Source: Prevotella sp. Rep29 (GTDB lineage: Bacteria; Bacteroidota; Bacteroidia; Bacteroidales; Bacteroidaceae). Taken from it: a stretch of 64,000 nucleotides of DNA. Within the stretch, counting starts at the first letter, position 1, and each line of letters starts with the position of its first letter. A model generated the notes under the pieces. That model ran no database searches and had not been told where the DNA came from. It saw nothing but the letters and a program-made list of their open reading frames with translations. The DNA is taken from assembly GCF_019551475.1 (NCBI RefSeq), contig NZ_CP047159.1, positions 1,736,001 through 1,800,000 of the forward strand, in the 5' to 3' direction. A program made the position numbers and the translations under genes. Positions 50,990 through 59,695 of this stretch are shown in pieces.

Positions 50990-51457
50990 ATGAACAAGAA
51001 AGAATTGATGCAGAGAGCCATTGACCTCTCTATTGAAAGTGTGAAGAAAGGCGGCGGACCCTTTGGTGCCGTCATTGCCAAAGACGGGAAAATCGTTGCC
51101 GAAGGCAGCAACAACGTGACCATCGACTGCGACCCCACTGCCCACGCAGAAGTGTCAACCATCCGCAAGGCATGCAAGAAACTTGGTACGTTCGACCTCA
51201 GCGGATGCGAAATCTACACCTCGTGCGAACCCTGTCCGATGTGTCTCGGAGCCATCTACTGGGCACATCTCGACAAAATTTACTATGCCAACGACAGAAA
51301 GGATGCAGGGAAAATCGGGTTCGACGACGATTTCATCTACAAGGAGTTCGACCTGAAACCTGCCGACCGGCTGAAACCGTCGGAAGTTCTCATGCGCAAA
51401 GAGGCTCTGGAAGCCTTCCGCCTATGGGAGAAGAAGGAAGACAAAACAGAATATTGA
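50990..51457 (+). CDS. guaD: Guanine deaminase-like nucleoside deaminase
   Basis: A 155-residue zinc deaminase of the cytidine-deaminase fold from ATG 50990; longer in-frame extensions overlap the preceding gene. Zinc and catalytic residues are in AHAEV (His, Glu) and SCEPCPMCLGAIYWAH (two Cys). KIGFDDDFIYKEF near the C-terminus fits bacterial guanine deaminases of the GuaD type rather than tRNA adenosine deaminases. It converts guanine to xanthine. Confidence 0.85.
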   Translation: MNKKELMQRAIDLSIESVKKGGGPFGAVIAKDGKIVAEGSNNVTIDCDPTAHAEVSTIRKACKKLGTFDLSGCEIYTSCEPCPMCLGAIYWAHLDKIYYANDRKDAGKIGFDDDFIYKEFDLKPADRLKPSEVLMRKEALEAFRLWEKKEDKTEY

Positions 51458-51715
51458 TGCCTGTCTGCCATACAGAAAACAAACAACACATATGGTGGGT
51501 TCTATCAATTAGCTTTAGATGATGTTTGATTGATTGTTGAGCAGTTTTCTTCTTTTACTTTCCGAAGACGCATAGCGGGCTATGTGTCAAGGATAAAAGG
51601 AGAAAAATGCCAACAAGAAACAAAGAGCATCAAAGCCAAAGAACGCTACCTGAATGAAACAAACATACTAATTTATAGAACACACCATATAATATTAAAT
51701 TAAGGTATAAGCAAC

Positions 51716-53977
51716 ATGAAGGTCAGAACATTTCTCGTGATAACAAGCATGACAATGATGTGCATGCTGACACACGCCCAGCAGCCTGTCGATTACGTGG
51801 ACCCGTTCATCGGGACAACCAATTTCAGCGTATGCAACCCCGGAGCGGTACTCCCCCACGGCATGATGTCCGTAGTGCCCTTCAACGTCATGGGCTCCGA
51901 CCTGAACGAACAGGACAAGGATGCCCGCTGGTGGTCGGCACCCTACGAATACAACAACAAGTATATGACCGGCTTCGCACACGGAACACTCAGCGGCGTG
52001 GGATGTCCCGAGATGGGAACCCTTCTTACCATGGCGACAAGCGGACCGCTCAACGTTGATTACCGCAGCTATGGGACAACCTACCGCAACGAGCAAGCCA
52101 CGCCTGGATACTACTCCGTAGAACTCGAGAAATACGGCATTCGTGCCGAGCTCTCAGCCACGCTCCGCTCGTCCATCGAGCGATACACGTTCAAGAAGGG
52201 CGAAGGGCATATCCTGCTCAACATCGGCGACGGACTGACCAACGAGGTCGGAGGAATGATCAAGAAGGTCAGCGAGACAGAAATTGAGGGCATGCGACTG
52301 CTCGGCACGTTCTGCTACAATGCGCAAGCCGTATTCCCAGTCTATTTCGTCATGCGCGTGTCGAAGAAACCCGACGCCTGCGGATATTGGAAAAAGCAAC
52401 CGCCCATGACCGGTGTCAAAGCGGCATGGGACAGCGACAACGGGAAATACAAGCTCTACACGAGCTACCACAAAGAGATGGCAGGCAACGAGATAGGCTA
52501 TTTCTTCAACTTCGACTGCGAGGACGGTGAACAGATTGAGGTGCAGATGGGAATATCTTTCGTCTCCATTGCCAATGCCCGTGAAAATCTGGAGAAGGAA
52601 CAGCCGACATTCGCTTTTGAAGATACCAGGAAAAAGGCAAGAGACGCTTGGGAGAAAACACTCGAGACCATCACCGTGGAGGGCGGAACAGAGAAGCAAA
52701 AGCGCATCTTCTACACGGCGCTCTACCACACACAGCTGCATCCTAACATCCTGCAGGACGTGAACGGACAATATCCCGAAATGGAAAACGGGAAAATCGG
52801 AACGACAAACGGCAACCGATATACCGTCTTCTCGCTATGGGACACCTATCGCAACCTCCACCAACTCGAAACGTTGCTCTATCCTGAGAAACAGACGGAC
52901 ATGGTGCGCTCCATGATTTCCATGTACAAGGAATGGGGATGGATGCCCAAATGGGAACTCTACGGACGGGAGACGTGGACGATGGAGGGCGACCCATCCA
53001 TTCCGGTCATCACCGACACCTACCTGAAAGGGCTCCGCGACTTCGATATCAACACGGCATACGAAGCCTTCCGGCGTTCTGCCACGCTGCCTGGAAAGGA
53101 AAACAAGATGCGACCCGACAACGACCCTTACCTCGAAAAGGGATATGTGCCGATTGGAACCTACGCCGCAGACGCCTCCGGAGACAACTCCGTGAGCCAT
53201 GCACTCGAGTACTACATCGCCGACCATGCACTGAGTTCTCTGGCAGAGGCACTCGGAAAGAAAGCCGATGCCAAGCGCTTCCGCGAACAAAGTCTGCGCT
53301 ACAAGAAATACTACTCGAAGGAAGACGGCACGCTGAGACCGCTCATGCAGGACGGCACGTTCCTCACTCCCTTCAACCCGAAAGACGGTGCCGACTTCTC
53401 CAACGCACCGGGATTCCACGAGGGCAGCGCATGGAACTATACCTTCTACGTGCCACACGACATCTACGGACTGGCACGGCTGATGGGTGGCAACAAAGCG
53501 TTTGTCAGCAAGTTGCAACGCGTGTTCGACGAGGGACTATACGACCCTGCCAACGAACCCGACATCGCCTACCCATACCTCTTCAGCTACTTCAAGGGCG
53601 AAGAATGGCGCACACAGAAGATTGTAGGCGAACTGCTTGAGAAACACTATAAAGACACGCCCGACGGCATTCCCGGAAACGACGACTGCGGAACAATGTC
53701 GGCATGGGCAATCTTCTCCATGATAGGGCTCTATCCCGACTGCCCGGGCTCACCCTACTACACACTGACGACACCCACGTTCGACAAGATTACCATCCAC
53801 CTCGACAGACGCTACTATCCGGGCGGAGACCTCGTCATCGAAACGCAACGCGCGGAAAACGACGCACGCTACATCAAGAGCATGACACTCGGTGGAAAAG
53901 CGCTGAAGAAATTCCGCATCTCACATGAAGAACTCATCAAGGGGAAAACGCTGCGAATCTATTCAGGCACAAGATAA
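51716..53977 (+). CDS. GH92 alpha-mannosidase-like enzyme, exported
   Basis: A 753-residue protein: signal peptide (MKVRTFLVITSMTMMCMLTHAQ), an N-terminal beta-sandwich (about 25-260; VDYVDPFIGTTNFSVCNPGAVLPHGMM) and a C-terminal (alpha/alpha)6 domain. The latter has WDTYRNLHQLETLLYPE, WELYGRETWTMEGDPSIPVI and GNDDCGTMSAWAIFSMIGLYP. These are hallmarks of calcium-dependent GH92 exo-alpha-mannosidases acting on N-glycans or mannan. It is probably periplasmic. No SusCD pair or other glycosidase is adjacent. The 258-bp gap upstream (51458-51715) shows no gene or clear promoter. Confidence 0.92.
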   Translation: MKVRTFLVITSMTMMCMLTHAQQPVDYVDPFIGTTNFSVCNPGAVLPHGMMSVVPFNVMGSDLNEQDKDARWWSAPYEYNNKYMTGFAHGTLSGVGCPEMGTLLTMATSGPLNVDYRSYGTTYRNEQATPGYYSVELEKYGIRAELSATLRSSIERYTFKKGEGHILLNIGDGLTNEVGGMIKKVSETEIEGMRLLGTFCYNAQAVFPVYFVMRVSKKPDACGYWKKQPPMTGVKAAWDSDNGKYKLYTSYHKEMAGNEIGYFFNFDCEDGEQIEVQMGISFVSIANARENLEKEQPTFAFEDTRKKARDAWEKTLETITVEGGTEKQKRIFYTALYHTQLHPNILQDVNGQYPEMENGKIGTTNGNRYTVFSLWDTYRNLHQLETLLYPEKQTDMVRSMISMYKEWGWMPKWELYGRETWTMEGDPSIPVITDTYLKGLRDFDINTAYEAFRRSATLPGKENKMRPDNDPYLEKGYVPIGTYAADASGDNSVSHALEYYIADHALSSLAEALGKKADAKRFREQSLRYKKYYSKEDGTLRPLMQDGTFLTPFNPKDGADFSNAPGFHEGSAWNYTFYVPHDIYGLARLMGGNKAFVSKLQRVFDEGLYDPANEPDIAYPYLFSYFKGEEWRTQKIVGELLEKHYKDTPDGIPGNDDCGTMSAWAIFSMIGLYPDCPGSPYYTLTTPTFDKITIHLDRRYYPGGDLVIETQRAENDARYIKSMTLGGKALKKFRISHEELIKGKTLRIYSGTR

Positions 53978-54004
53978 GAAACGGATTGGACGGCAAAACA
54001 TAGC

Positions 54005-54046
54005 CACAAAGACACCAGACAGCGACCTATCGCCCATGTCTTTGTG
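54005..54046 (+). terminator. Hairpin downstream of the GH92 gene
   Basis: CACAAAGACA pairs with TGTCTTTGTG (54005-54014 and 54037-54046) with a 22-nt loop; no strong T-run follows. It may be a weak terminator or 3' stabiliser. Confidence 0.45.
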
Positions 54047-54060
54047 TACCTTCTTTAACC

Positions 54061-54164
54061 AAATCAAGTTGATTTACTTTTTGATAGTTCAACTCCTGAA
54101 AAGTAAATTCACTGAGTTTGCTCACCAAATTCAGTGAATTTGGTCTTCAATTTCACTGAATTTG
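54061..54164. repeat. Palindrome array E (5 units, 22-bp period, divergent cores)
   Basis: Five palindromes are centred at 54068, 54090, 54112, 54134 and 54156, exactly 22 bp apart: AAATCAAGTTGATTT, AGTTCAACT, AAATTCACTGAGTTT, CCAAATTCAGTGAATTTGG and AATTTCACTGAATTT. The second unit carries the GTTCAAC core of arrays A-D, while the others have different cores. The flanking TGCATAAA boxes of elements B-D are not seen. It lies in the 3' region after the GH92 gene, within an otherwise featureless gap. Confidence 0.78.
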
Positions 54165-54224
54165 GTTTGTCAGAGTTGCAAAACGATATTGCCTTCTCAG
54201 AAAAAACACATTGCCCAACGACAA

Positions 54225-54380
54225 CTATTGCTGGATATAGAAATAATAGATGTATGCTAATGCTGCCACGAGAATTGCCATGATGACCATTTTTATCAGA
54301 CAGCTCGCTATCTTCCTGATCAGCAGGAACACCACAATCAGCAACACCAATGCAAAAATATAATAAGCAGTATTGTCCAT
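54225..54380 (-). CDS. Small membrane protein (51 aa)
   Basis: ATG 54380 opens a 51-codon frame (MDNTAYYIFALVLLIVVFLL...) with two hydrophobic stretches (about 6-20 and 30-48) separated by a basic turn (IRKIASCLIK), and ends at TAG. It lies 23 bp downstream of the RluA-type gene on the same strand, so it may be its operon partner. Family not recognised. Confidence 0.6.
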   Translation of the reverse strand: MDNTAYYIFALVLLIVVFLLIRKIASCLIKMVIMAILVAALAYIYYFYIQQ

Positions 54381-54403
54381 ATCCGTTCGTATTTAAGAAA
54401 TGA

Positions 54404-55294
54404 CTATTTAAACATTTTTCTAAATGCGGTGGGGACAGGCGTTTCGAACTCCATCCGTTCGCCCGTCACCGGGTGGTAGAAACACAGTATGTAGGCATGA
54501 AGACAGAGCCGATGGAGCGGGTCGTCGCCATTTCCATATTTCGCATCACCGCAGACAGGGTGCCCCATATCAGCCGAATGCACGCGAATCTGGTTCTTCC
54601 GTCCGGTCTCCAATGAGAACTCCACGAGCGAATGCTCCGTCGTGCGCGCCAACGTGTGGAAATGCGTCACCGCATATTTTCCGCCGTTGTCCACCGGCGA
54701 CGAGTAGGTCACAAACGCCTTGTTGTCCTTCAGCCAGTTGGCTATCGTGCCGCCTTCCTCCTCCACTTCGCCGCTGACCACAGCCACATAGCGGCGGTCA
54801 TAGACAATCTGCTGCCACTCGTGCTCAAAAATCTGCTCCGTCTCCATGTCCTTGGCATAGACCATCAGCCCGGACGTATCGCGGTCCAGACGGTGCACCA
54901 CATGCGCACGGCACTTCTGGCGGCTCTTCAGGAAATAGTCGTCAAGCACCGATTTCACATTCATCGACCGCGCACCGGCAGCCATCGAGAGGATTCCCTC
55001 TGCCTTTTCCACGACGATGAGGAAGCGGTCTTCATAGACCACTTTCACGTAACGGCTCTTGAACAGGTCGTTCTTCTTCGTCTTGCTCACGCTGATTCTC
55101 ATGCCCGCCTGCAGCGGGAAGTCGAACTGCGTCACCGTTTTCCCGTTCACCTTGATGCCCCTGCCCTGCAACGTCGCCTTCACCTTCGAGCGGCTCAGCT
55201 TCAGATTCTCCAGCAGCCACTCCAAAAGCGGCTGCGCCTCACGCACCACATAGTGACTATACTGGTCCTTCTGTTGATATCCATTCGTCTTCAT
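54404..55294 (-). CDS. RluA-family rRNA/tRNA pseudouridine synthase
   Basis: About 296 residues from ATG 55294 (MKTNGYQQKDQYS...). An N-terminal S4 RNA-binding domain (about 20-75; LSRSKVKATLQGRGIKVNGK) precedes the RluA catalytic domain with the active-site Asp in HRLDRDTSGLMVYAK, and GRKNQIRVHSADMGHPVCGDAKYG. It converts uridine to pseudouridine in structured RNA; the site is not deducible. Its -7 box TACCTTTG (55301-55308) ends only 6 nt from the ATG. The first codons and upstream DNA are duplicated at 60677-60745. Confidence 0.9.
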   Translation of the reverse strand: MKTNGYQQKDQYSHYVVREAQPLLEWLLENLKLSRSKVKATLQGRGIKVNGKTVTQFDFPLQAGMRISVSKTKKNDLFKSRYVKVVYEDRFLIVVEKAEGILSMAAGARSMNVKSVLDDYFLKSRQKCRAHVVHRLDRDTSGLMVYAKDMETEQIFEHEWQQIVYDRRYVAVVSGEVEEEGGTIANWLKDNKAFVTYSSPVDNGGKYAVTHFHTLARTTEHSLVEFSLETGRKNQIRVHSADMGHPVCGDAKYGNGDDPLHRLCLHAYILCFYHPVTGERMEFETPVPTAFRKMFK

Positions 55295-55352
55295 CGCCTG
55301 CAAAGGTACAACTTTTTCCACACTTTCTTTCCACATTCAGGTTTTTTGTGTA
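55284..55352. repeat. 69-bp direct repeat, left copy (island boundary)
   Basis: It matches 60677-60745 at 66 of 69 positions. It covers the first codons and promoter of the RluA gene and ends inside a plus-strand -7 box (TATCTTTG at 55351). Confidence 0.9.
55301..55308 (-). promoter_or_regulatory. -7 box at the RluA-type gene start
   Basis: TACCTTTG on the minus strand, ending 6 nt before the ATG. The right repeat copy has TGCACCTCTG-like changes here and no longer matches. Confidence 0.45.
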
Positions 55353-55358
55353 TCTTTG
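55351..55358 (+). promoter_or_regulatory. -7 box of the island leader transcript
   Basis: TATCTTTG at the left junction of the island; present only in the left copy. Transcription would begin near 55365. A TTTC, not TTTG, lies at -33 distance. Confidence 0.5.
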
Positions 55359-55364
55359 CCGTGT

Positions 55365-55690
55365 CTTCCACGCCGAAGATTGCGCCCGGCGCAATGAAGG
55401 GTGGGAGAATACATATATTGGAAAAGGCGTTTACTTGACGCTTTGTCTTTGGCTATACAGAACTTCGCAAACTCTGGAAAACTCAGTCAAAACAAGGCAA
55501 CAGTAGATGTCCATAGGGATATGTAATTGTGCAATCTCGCTTAATACTTAATTATATATAGGCGCGTATTGTGAGATATACATATTCGGCGTGGGCTTCT
55601 GCGTTGCTCGTTCATACTGAGTGGGTAATGCGAAGACCTTGTATAGCGGGACGAGTAACAGGTACAGACTCTCACGCTTTTTTTGTGTAT
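55365..55690 (+). ncRNA. Candidate structured leader RNA with terminator-like hairpin
   Basis: About 320 nt without a protein gene but with many complementary segments. CGTGGG (55590) pairs with CTCACG (55671). GTTGCTCGTTC (55603) pairs with GGACGAGTAAC (55649). Inside, TCTCGC with GTGAGA and AGGCGT with ACGCTT also pair. The long 3' hairpin (55590-55676) is followed by CTTTTTTT, as in an intrinsic terminator. A -7 box lies at 55351. It could be an independent small RNA or an attenuator in the leader of the FtsK-like operon. No known RNA family was recognised. Confidence 0.5.
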
Positions 55691-55756
55691 GTACGCAAAT
55701 AATCCACAAAACGTAAAACATCTGAGTTCGGAGTCTGCTTGGAGAGAGGAATTCTT

Positions 55757-58465
55757 ATGACGCAGAAAATAGAAAAATGTATTGAGCAGGTCAGAATTAA
55801 ACTGAAAAAAGAACAAGAAGTAAAAGAAAAGGATATTTTTAAAAGTATTCAGCAAACTTCTTCTGAAATTGAAAGTATGATAAGAGAATCCAAATTTTCT
55901 GCTTTCAGTATGGTGGATTTTGATAATCAGTCTTTAACAGGTATAAAACAGGAAACGGGATTACCAAAACTCTTACGCATAGGAAAACTATATCCGACCA
56001 ATGTCAATAGTGAAAAAAAGCAGTTATTTACAAAGCCTTTACTCCTTCCATACACAGAAACCCAAGCTATATCTTTCATTTTAAAAGAAAACGATCAAAA
56101 AGAAATTCATGTATTGTTTAGTCTTTTGGCTTTTAGGTTGATGCTTTCTTTACCGCAAAATTTATGTCGTTTTTATTTTGTTGATAATAATTTCGGGCGA
56201 GATTTTTCTTTAATAAATCGGATAGACAAGAAAGTATTAGGCAATGCAGTTATAACAAACCAAAACGAACTTAATCATTTAATATCTGAATTGGAACAGA
56301 CTGTTATAGAATCATATCAGAAACATCTTGTTTCTTATGAAACTTTAGAAGAATATAATGCAGCAAGCCCAGATATGCAGGAACCTTATCATTTCGTCTT
56401 TATTGCAAACTTCCCTGCTGGTTTCTCTGCAGAATCCGCAGAAAAACTTTATAATTTAATTAGCCGAGGAAATGCTGCAAAAGCAGGTATTCATATTTTT
56501 TACAGTATTGATACAAAATACAAACCTGCTTTCGGTATAGATGTTAGTCGTTTTACAGATATCTCTTGCCGTATTTATCAAAATTCCCCCATTGATTATG
56601 AGATAGAAAACTCTGTCTTTTCAAAGAAATTCAATGATTCTTTTAATATTATTCTTGACAATACTTTGCCAAAAAATATAGATGAAATAATCAATCTAAT
56701 CAACCATAAAAAAGTTGAAAAAACTCAAGTATCTTTTCTTGAACACTACAAACAGCGTTTACAGCAAAATGATATATGGAAAGGTAGCGCAATCGACAAT
56801 ATAAAAATTCCACTAGGTTTTGTTAATCCAAGAAAAGTACAATATTTGAATTTTGGGAAACAAACTAATGATTATTTTGGATTGATAGGAGGATTGCCTG
56901 GCACAGGAAAAACTGTTTTACTTCATAATATCATTCTTTGGGGTGCATTAGAGTATTCACATCAAGAGTTAAATTACTATCTTATTGATTGTAAAAACGG
57001 TACAGGATTTAATGCATATAAAAAGCTTCCACACGTTAAAATTCTTTCCGTATCAAATGATCGAGAGTTTGCTGCAAGTGCATTAGGCTCCTTGATAAAT
57101 GAAATGTATCATCGTGCAGACCTTTTTAAAAAAGCAAGTTCAGAAAAAGGAAAACTTATTGAAAACATTCATACTTATCGCAAAGAAACAGGAAAATCTT
57201 TACCACGTATTTTAACAATTGTGGATGAATTTCAAGTACTGTTTGAACATGAAGACAAGATCTCTCGAGTTATTCGTGAAACCCTAAATAAATTATTTAC
57301 TGAAGGACGAGCCTTTGGTATTAGCATTTTATTGTGCAGTCAAGGATTGGGACGTGTTGATGTTCCGATTAAGAATATTACTTGGCGTTTATCTTTCCGT
57401 TTGCTGTCTAATATGGAGTCGGAAAAAATATTAGGTAACGATGGGGCACTGAAACTTACACGAATAGGCAATGCCATTATAAATAATCAGAATGGGGAGA
57501 AATCTCATAATATCAATTTTCAAGTGGGCTTTATTGATGACGTGTATCCTTTGGTAGAAAAAATCCGTGACAAATTTGAACAGGAATTCCCGAATGAACA
57601 ATTAAATCAATTTATTTCGGACGGCAACACATCAGGAAGAATTGACTTGAATGTCCCGTTTAGAGAACTACTGAAATCTGATGACTTTAAAGTAAATGAC
57701 CGTTATTGCGATGTGTATTTAGGCGAGCCTTCGTTTATTCGTACAGAACATGCTTATATACGTATAAGAAAGCAACAAGCGTCGAATGTCGTGATGGTTG
57801 GTAATGATCTGCGTTCTGCAATAACTCTTATTGGACTAATGAATTATCAGATATTTAAACAGAGTAGTCAAGAGAGTAAGTTTTATATTATTGATAGTTT
57901 TAATATAGACAATGAATTTTATGATAGATTAAAATTTGCAAAAGGTTATATTCCTAATTTGGAATATTTTAGTTCAAAACAAATTAGTACAATTGTTGAT
58001 GAGATATATTCGGAACTTGAATTACGAATAGAAAAAGAAAATAATAGAGAACAGGTAGCTGGTCGGGTGTTATTGTCCATTTTGTATATGCAAAATTGTA
58101 GGGAATTAAAAAAAGATGGATACAATATTTCACCAACAACAAAAAAACTTATTCGGATTATAAAAGAAGGACCAGAATATGGCATCCACGTTATTTGTCA
58201 TTCTTTGACCTATCAAGGACTACAAGAAATTTTGGATGCAAATACACTCGGAGAATTTGAGAATCGTCTTGCTCTTGATAGTGGAAAGTCCATGAGCATT
58301 ATTACAGAACAAACAGCTTCTCGCATAGAATATAAAGGGGCAATATTATTACAGGCACCAGATGAGTTTACAACTTATAATCCTGATCTCATACGCGTTT
58401 ATTCAAAGTGTACTTTGAAAGAAACTAACGATAACATAAAATTTATAAATCAATTAATAAAATAA
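55757..58465 (+). CDS. FtsK/SpoIIIE-like ATPase with tandem motor domains
   Basis: A 902-residue protein from ATG 55757, preceded by a good ribosome site (GAGAGAGGA). The N-terminal about 330 residues have a coiled-coil start and an alpha/beta region without transmembrane segments. An FtsK/SpoIIIE motor domain follows, with Walker A GGLPGTGKT (K385) and Walker B ILTIVDEFQ (D490, E491), then LLCSQGLGRVD. A second motor-like half (about 640-880; VVMVGNDLRSAITLIG, HVICHSLTYQ) lacks a Walker A lysine and appears inactive. EccC-type secretion ATPases have this tandem plan, but no WXG100 or EssB-like genes are present. DNA is visibly AT-rich. Substrate (DNA or protein) unknown. Confidence 0.8.
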   Translation: MTQKIEKCIEQVRIKLKKEQEVKEKDIFKSIQQTSSEIESMIRESKFSAFSMVDFDNQSLTGIKQETGLPKLLRIGKLYPTNVNSEKKQLFTKPLLLPYTETQAISFILKENDQKEIHVLFSLLAFRLMLSLPQNLCRFYFVDNNFGRDFSLINRIDKKVLGNAVITNQNELNHLISELEQTVIESYQKHLVSYETLEEYNAASPDMQEPYHFVFIANFPAGFSAESAEKLYNLISRGNAAKAGIHIFYSIDTKYKPAFGIDVSRFTDISCRIYQNSPIDYEIENSVFSKKFNDSFNIILDNTLPKNIDEIINLINHKKVEKTQVSFLEHYKQRLQQNDIWKGSAIDNIKIPLGFVNPRKVQYLNFGKQTNDYFGLIGGLPGTGKTVLLHNIILWGALEYSHQELNYYLIDCKNGTGFNAYKKLPHVKILSVSNDREFAASALGSLINEMYHRADLFKKASSEKGKLIENIHTYRKETGKSLPRILTIVDEFQVLFEHEDKISRVIRETLNKLFTEGRAFGISILLCSQGLGRVDVPIKNITWRLSFRLLSNMESEKILGNDGALKLTRIGNAIINNQNGEKSHNINFQVGFIDDVYPLVEKIRDKFEQEFPNEQLNQFISDGNTSGRIDLNVPFRELLKSDDFKVNDRYCDVYLGEPSFIRTEHAYIRIRKQQASNVVMVGNDLRSAITLIGLMNYQIFKQSSQESKFYIIDSFNIDNEFYDRLKFAKGYIPNLEYFSSKQISTIVDEIYSELELRIEKENNREQVAGRVLLSILYMQNCRELKKDGYNISPTTKKLIRIIKEGPEYGIHVICHSLTYQGLQEILDANTLGEFENRLALDSGKSMSIITEQTASRIEYKGAILLQAPDEFTTYNPDLIRVYSKCTLKETNDNIKFINQLIK

Positions 58466-58470
58466 CTCCT

Positions 58471-58971
58471 ATGATGAATATTACAGAAAAATATATTGAA
58501 AGGACAGAAAAACTTAGTCAACTATCAGATTCATACAATTCCATAATACGTGTGTTTGAAAAACAAACAAAAAAAATCTCTCGTTTAGAAACGTTTCTCT
58601 CTAAAAACATGGACGATATATTAGAGTACAATTTGGAAGAAGATATCTGTCAGCAAATAGAGCAAGGAAATTTCAATGAGGAAAATATCCGTAATCTCAT
58701 TGACGACAAAATAGAAGAAACACGTCTGGAAAAGGAACGATTAGAAGAGGAAGAACGTTTACGTAGACAGCGATTAGAAGAGGAAGAACGTTTACGTAGA
58801 CAGCGATTAGAAGAGGAAGAACGAAAAAGAAAAGAGCGTAACAAAAAGATACTTAAAGGGGTTGGTATTGCTGTTGCTGTAATTGTCGGAATTATTATTG
58901 TTTATCATACTTGGGAACTCCTTTTAGCTATTGCGATTATCATTGGTATTATTATGGCTCTAAAAAAATAA
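58471..58971 (+). CDS. Coiled-coil protein with C-terminal membrane segments
   Basis: A 166-residue protein starting 5 bp after the ATPase gene. A helical N-terminus (about 1-80) leads to a highly charged coiled coil (about 82-125) made of EEERLRRQRLE repeats. The repeats are coded by a 33-bp DNA unit present 2.6 times (58738-58823). Two hydrophobic segments follow (KILKGVGIAVAVIVGIIIVY and ELLLAIAIIIGIIMALKK). It probably anchors a complex to the inner membrane. No family recognised; most likely a partner of the FtsK-like ATPase. Confidence 0.72.
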   Translation: MMNITEKYIERTEKLSQLSDSYNSIIRVFEKQTKKISRLETFLSKNMDDILEYNLEEDICQQIEQGNFNEENIRNLIDDKIEETRLEKERLEEEERLRRQRLEEEERLRRQRLEEEERKRKERNKKILKGVGIAVAVIVGIIIVYHTWELLLAIAIIIGIIMALKK

Positions 58972-58976
58972 CAAAC

Positions 58977-59573
58977 ATGGGAATATTTAACAGCAACGAT
59001 TTTGACCGAGGATATGACGATGGCTATAACGCTGGAATAAATGGTAAAGAAAAAGATTATACCCGAATGGGAATGTCTTTAAAATTTGCCATTAATGGTA
59101 GTAAAACCTTAGATACTTATACCAATGGCTACAACAAAGGATATGAAAAAGGTATTGCAGACAAGAATAGCAAGAAAATCCCTCAAAAAGTAGAAATAGC
59201 TGAATCCTTCCAACCTACTAATAATGTAATAGAGAAAAAATATTATTCACCTAAATCTAAAAATTTAAGTATTATGTCATCACTACAAGACTATCAAATT
59301 CAACTAGAGCAATTAAATCAGTTAGTTTCGTTCTTAAATCAGTTTAAAGAAACTATGGACGAACGATTAAATGAATATCGTCATCACATAAACGTGATGC
59401 GTGAAAATGGTCTATCCGTCCAAACTTCAGACAGGTTCGAAAACGACCATATCAAAGAGGTGGAGATTCTCCTTAATCAGATAAAGAATTTAATTGATGA
59501 ATATTCCATTCCATTTACACGACAAAATATTGAATTGACGGAGAATCTCATACAATTAAACAGTGGCAATTAA
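58977..59573 (+). CDS. Protein with GY-repeat head and helical tail
   Basis: A 198-residue protein from ATG 58977, 5 bp after the preceding stop. The N-terminus has two copies of a GYxxGYxxGixxK-type motif (FDRGYDDGYNAGINGK near residue 9 and YTNGYNKGYEKGIADK near 45). The C-terminal half (about 95-195) is helical and probably coiled-coil (YQIQLEQLNQLVSFLNQFKETMDERL in part). No signal peptide or membrane segment. Family not recognised. Close spacing argues for one operon with the ATPase and the membrane coiled-coil protein. Confidence 0.68.
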   Translation: MGIFNSNDFDRGYDDGYNAGINGKEKDYTRMGMSLKFAINGSKTLDTYTNGYNKGYEKGIADKNSKKIPQKVEIAESFQPTNNVIEKKYYSPKSKNLSIMSSLQDYQIQLEQLNQLVSFLNQFKETMDERLNEYRHHINVMRENGLSVQTSDRFENDHIKEVEILLNQIKNLIDEYSIPFTRQNIELTENLIQLNSGN

Positions 59574-59584
59574 ATCGTACTACA

Positions 59585-59683
59585 ATGAGAAACTATTTAA
59601 AACACAGAAAGTTTATTGCTGCCACATTTAATAATTGCAAGAAATACATTAATTATTTAGAAGTTGCGCCCGACACGTATTAG
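59585..59683 (+). CDS. Possible small ORF (32 aa)
   Basis: ATG 59585 encodes 32 residues (MRNYLKHRKFIAATFNNCKK...) ending at TAG 59681. The stop overlaps TAGGAG, which is the ribosome-binding site of the next gene at 59696. Basic and Asn/Tyr-rich. Support is only positional. Confidence 0.35.
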   Translation: MRNYLKHRKFIAATFNNCKKYINYLEVAPDTY

Positions 59684-59695
59684 GAGTATAAAATT

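Noticed and set aside
55757..58465. Type VII secretion (EccC) assignment for the FtsK-like ATPase
   Set aside because: The tandem motor plan is similar, but no WXG100, EssB/EccB or EccD-like partners are visible, and the protein has no N-terminal membrane segments.
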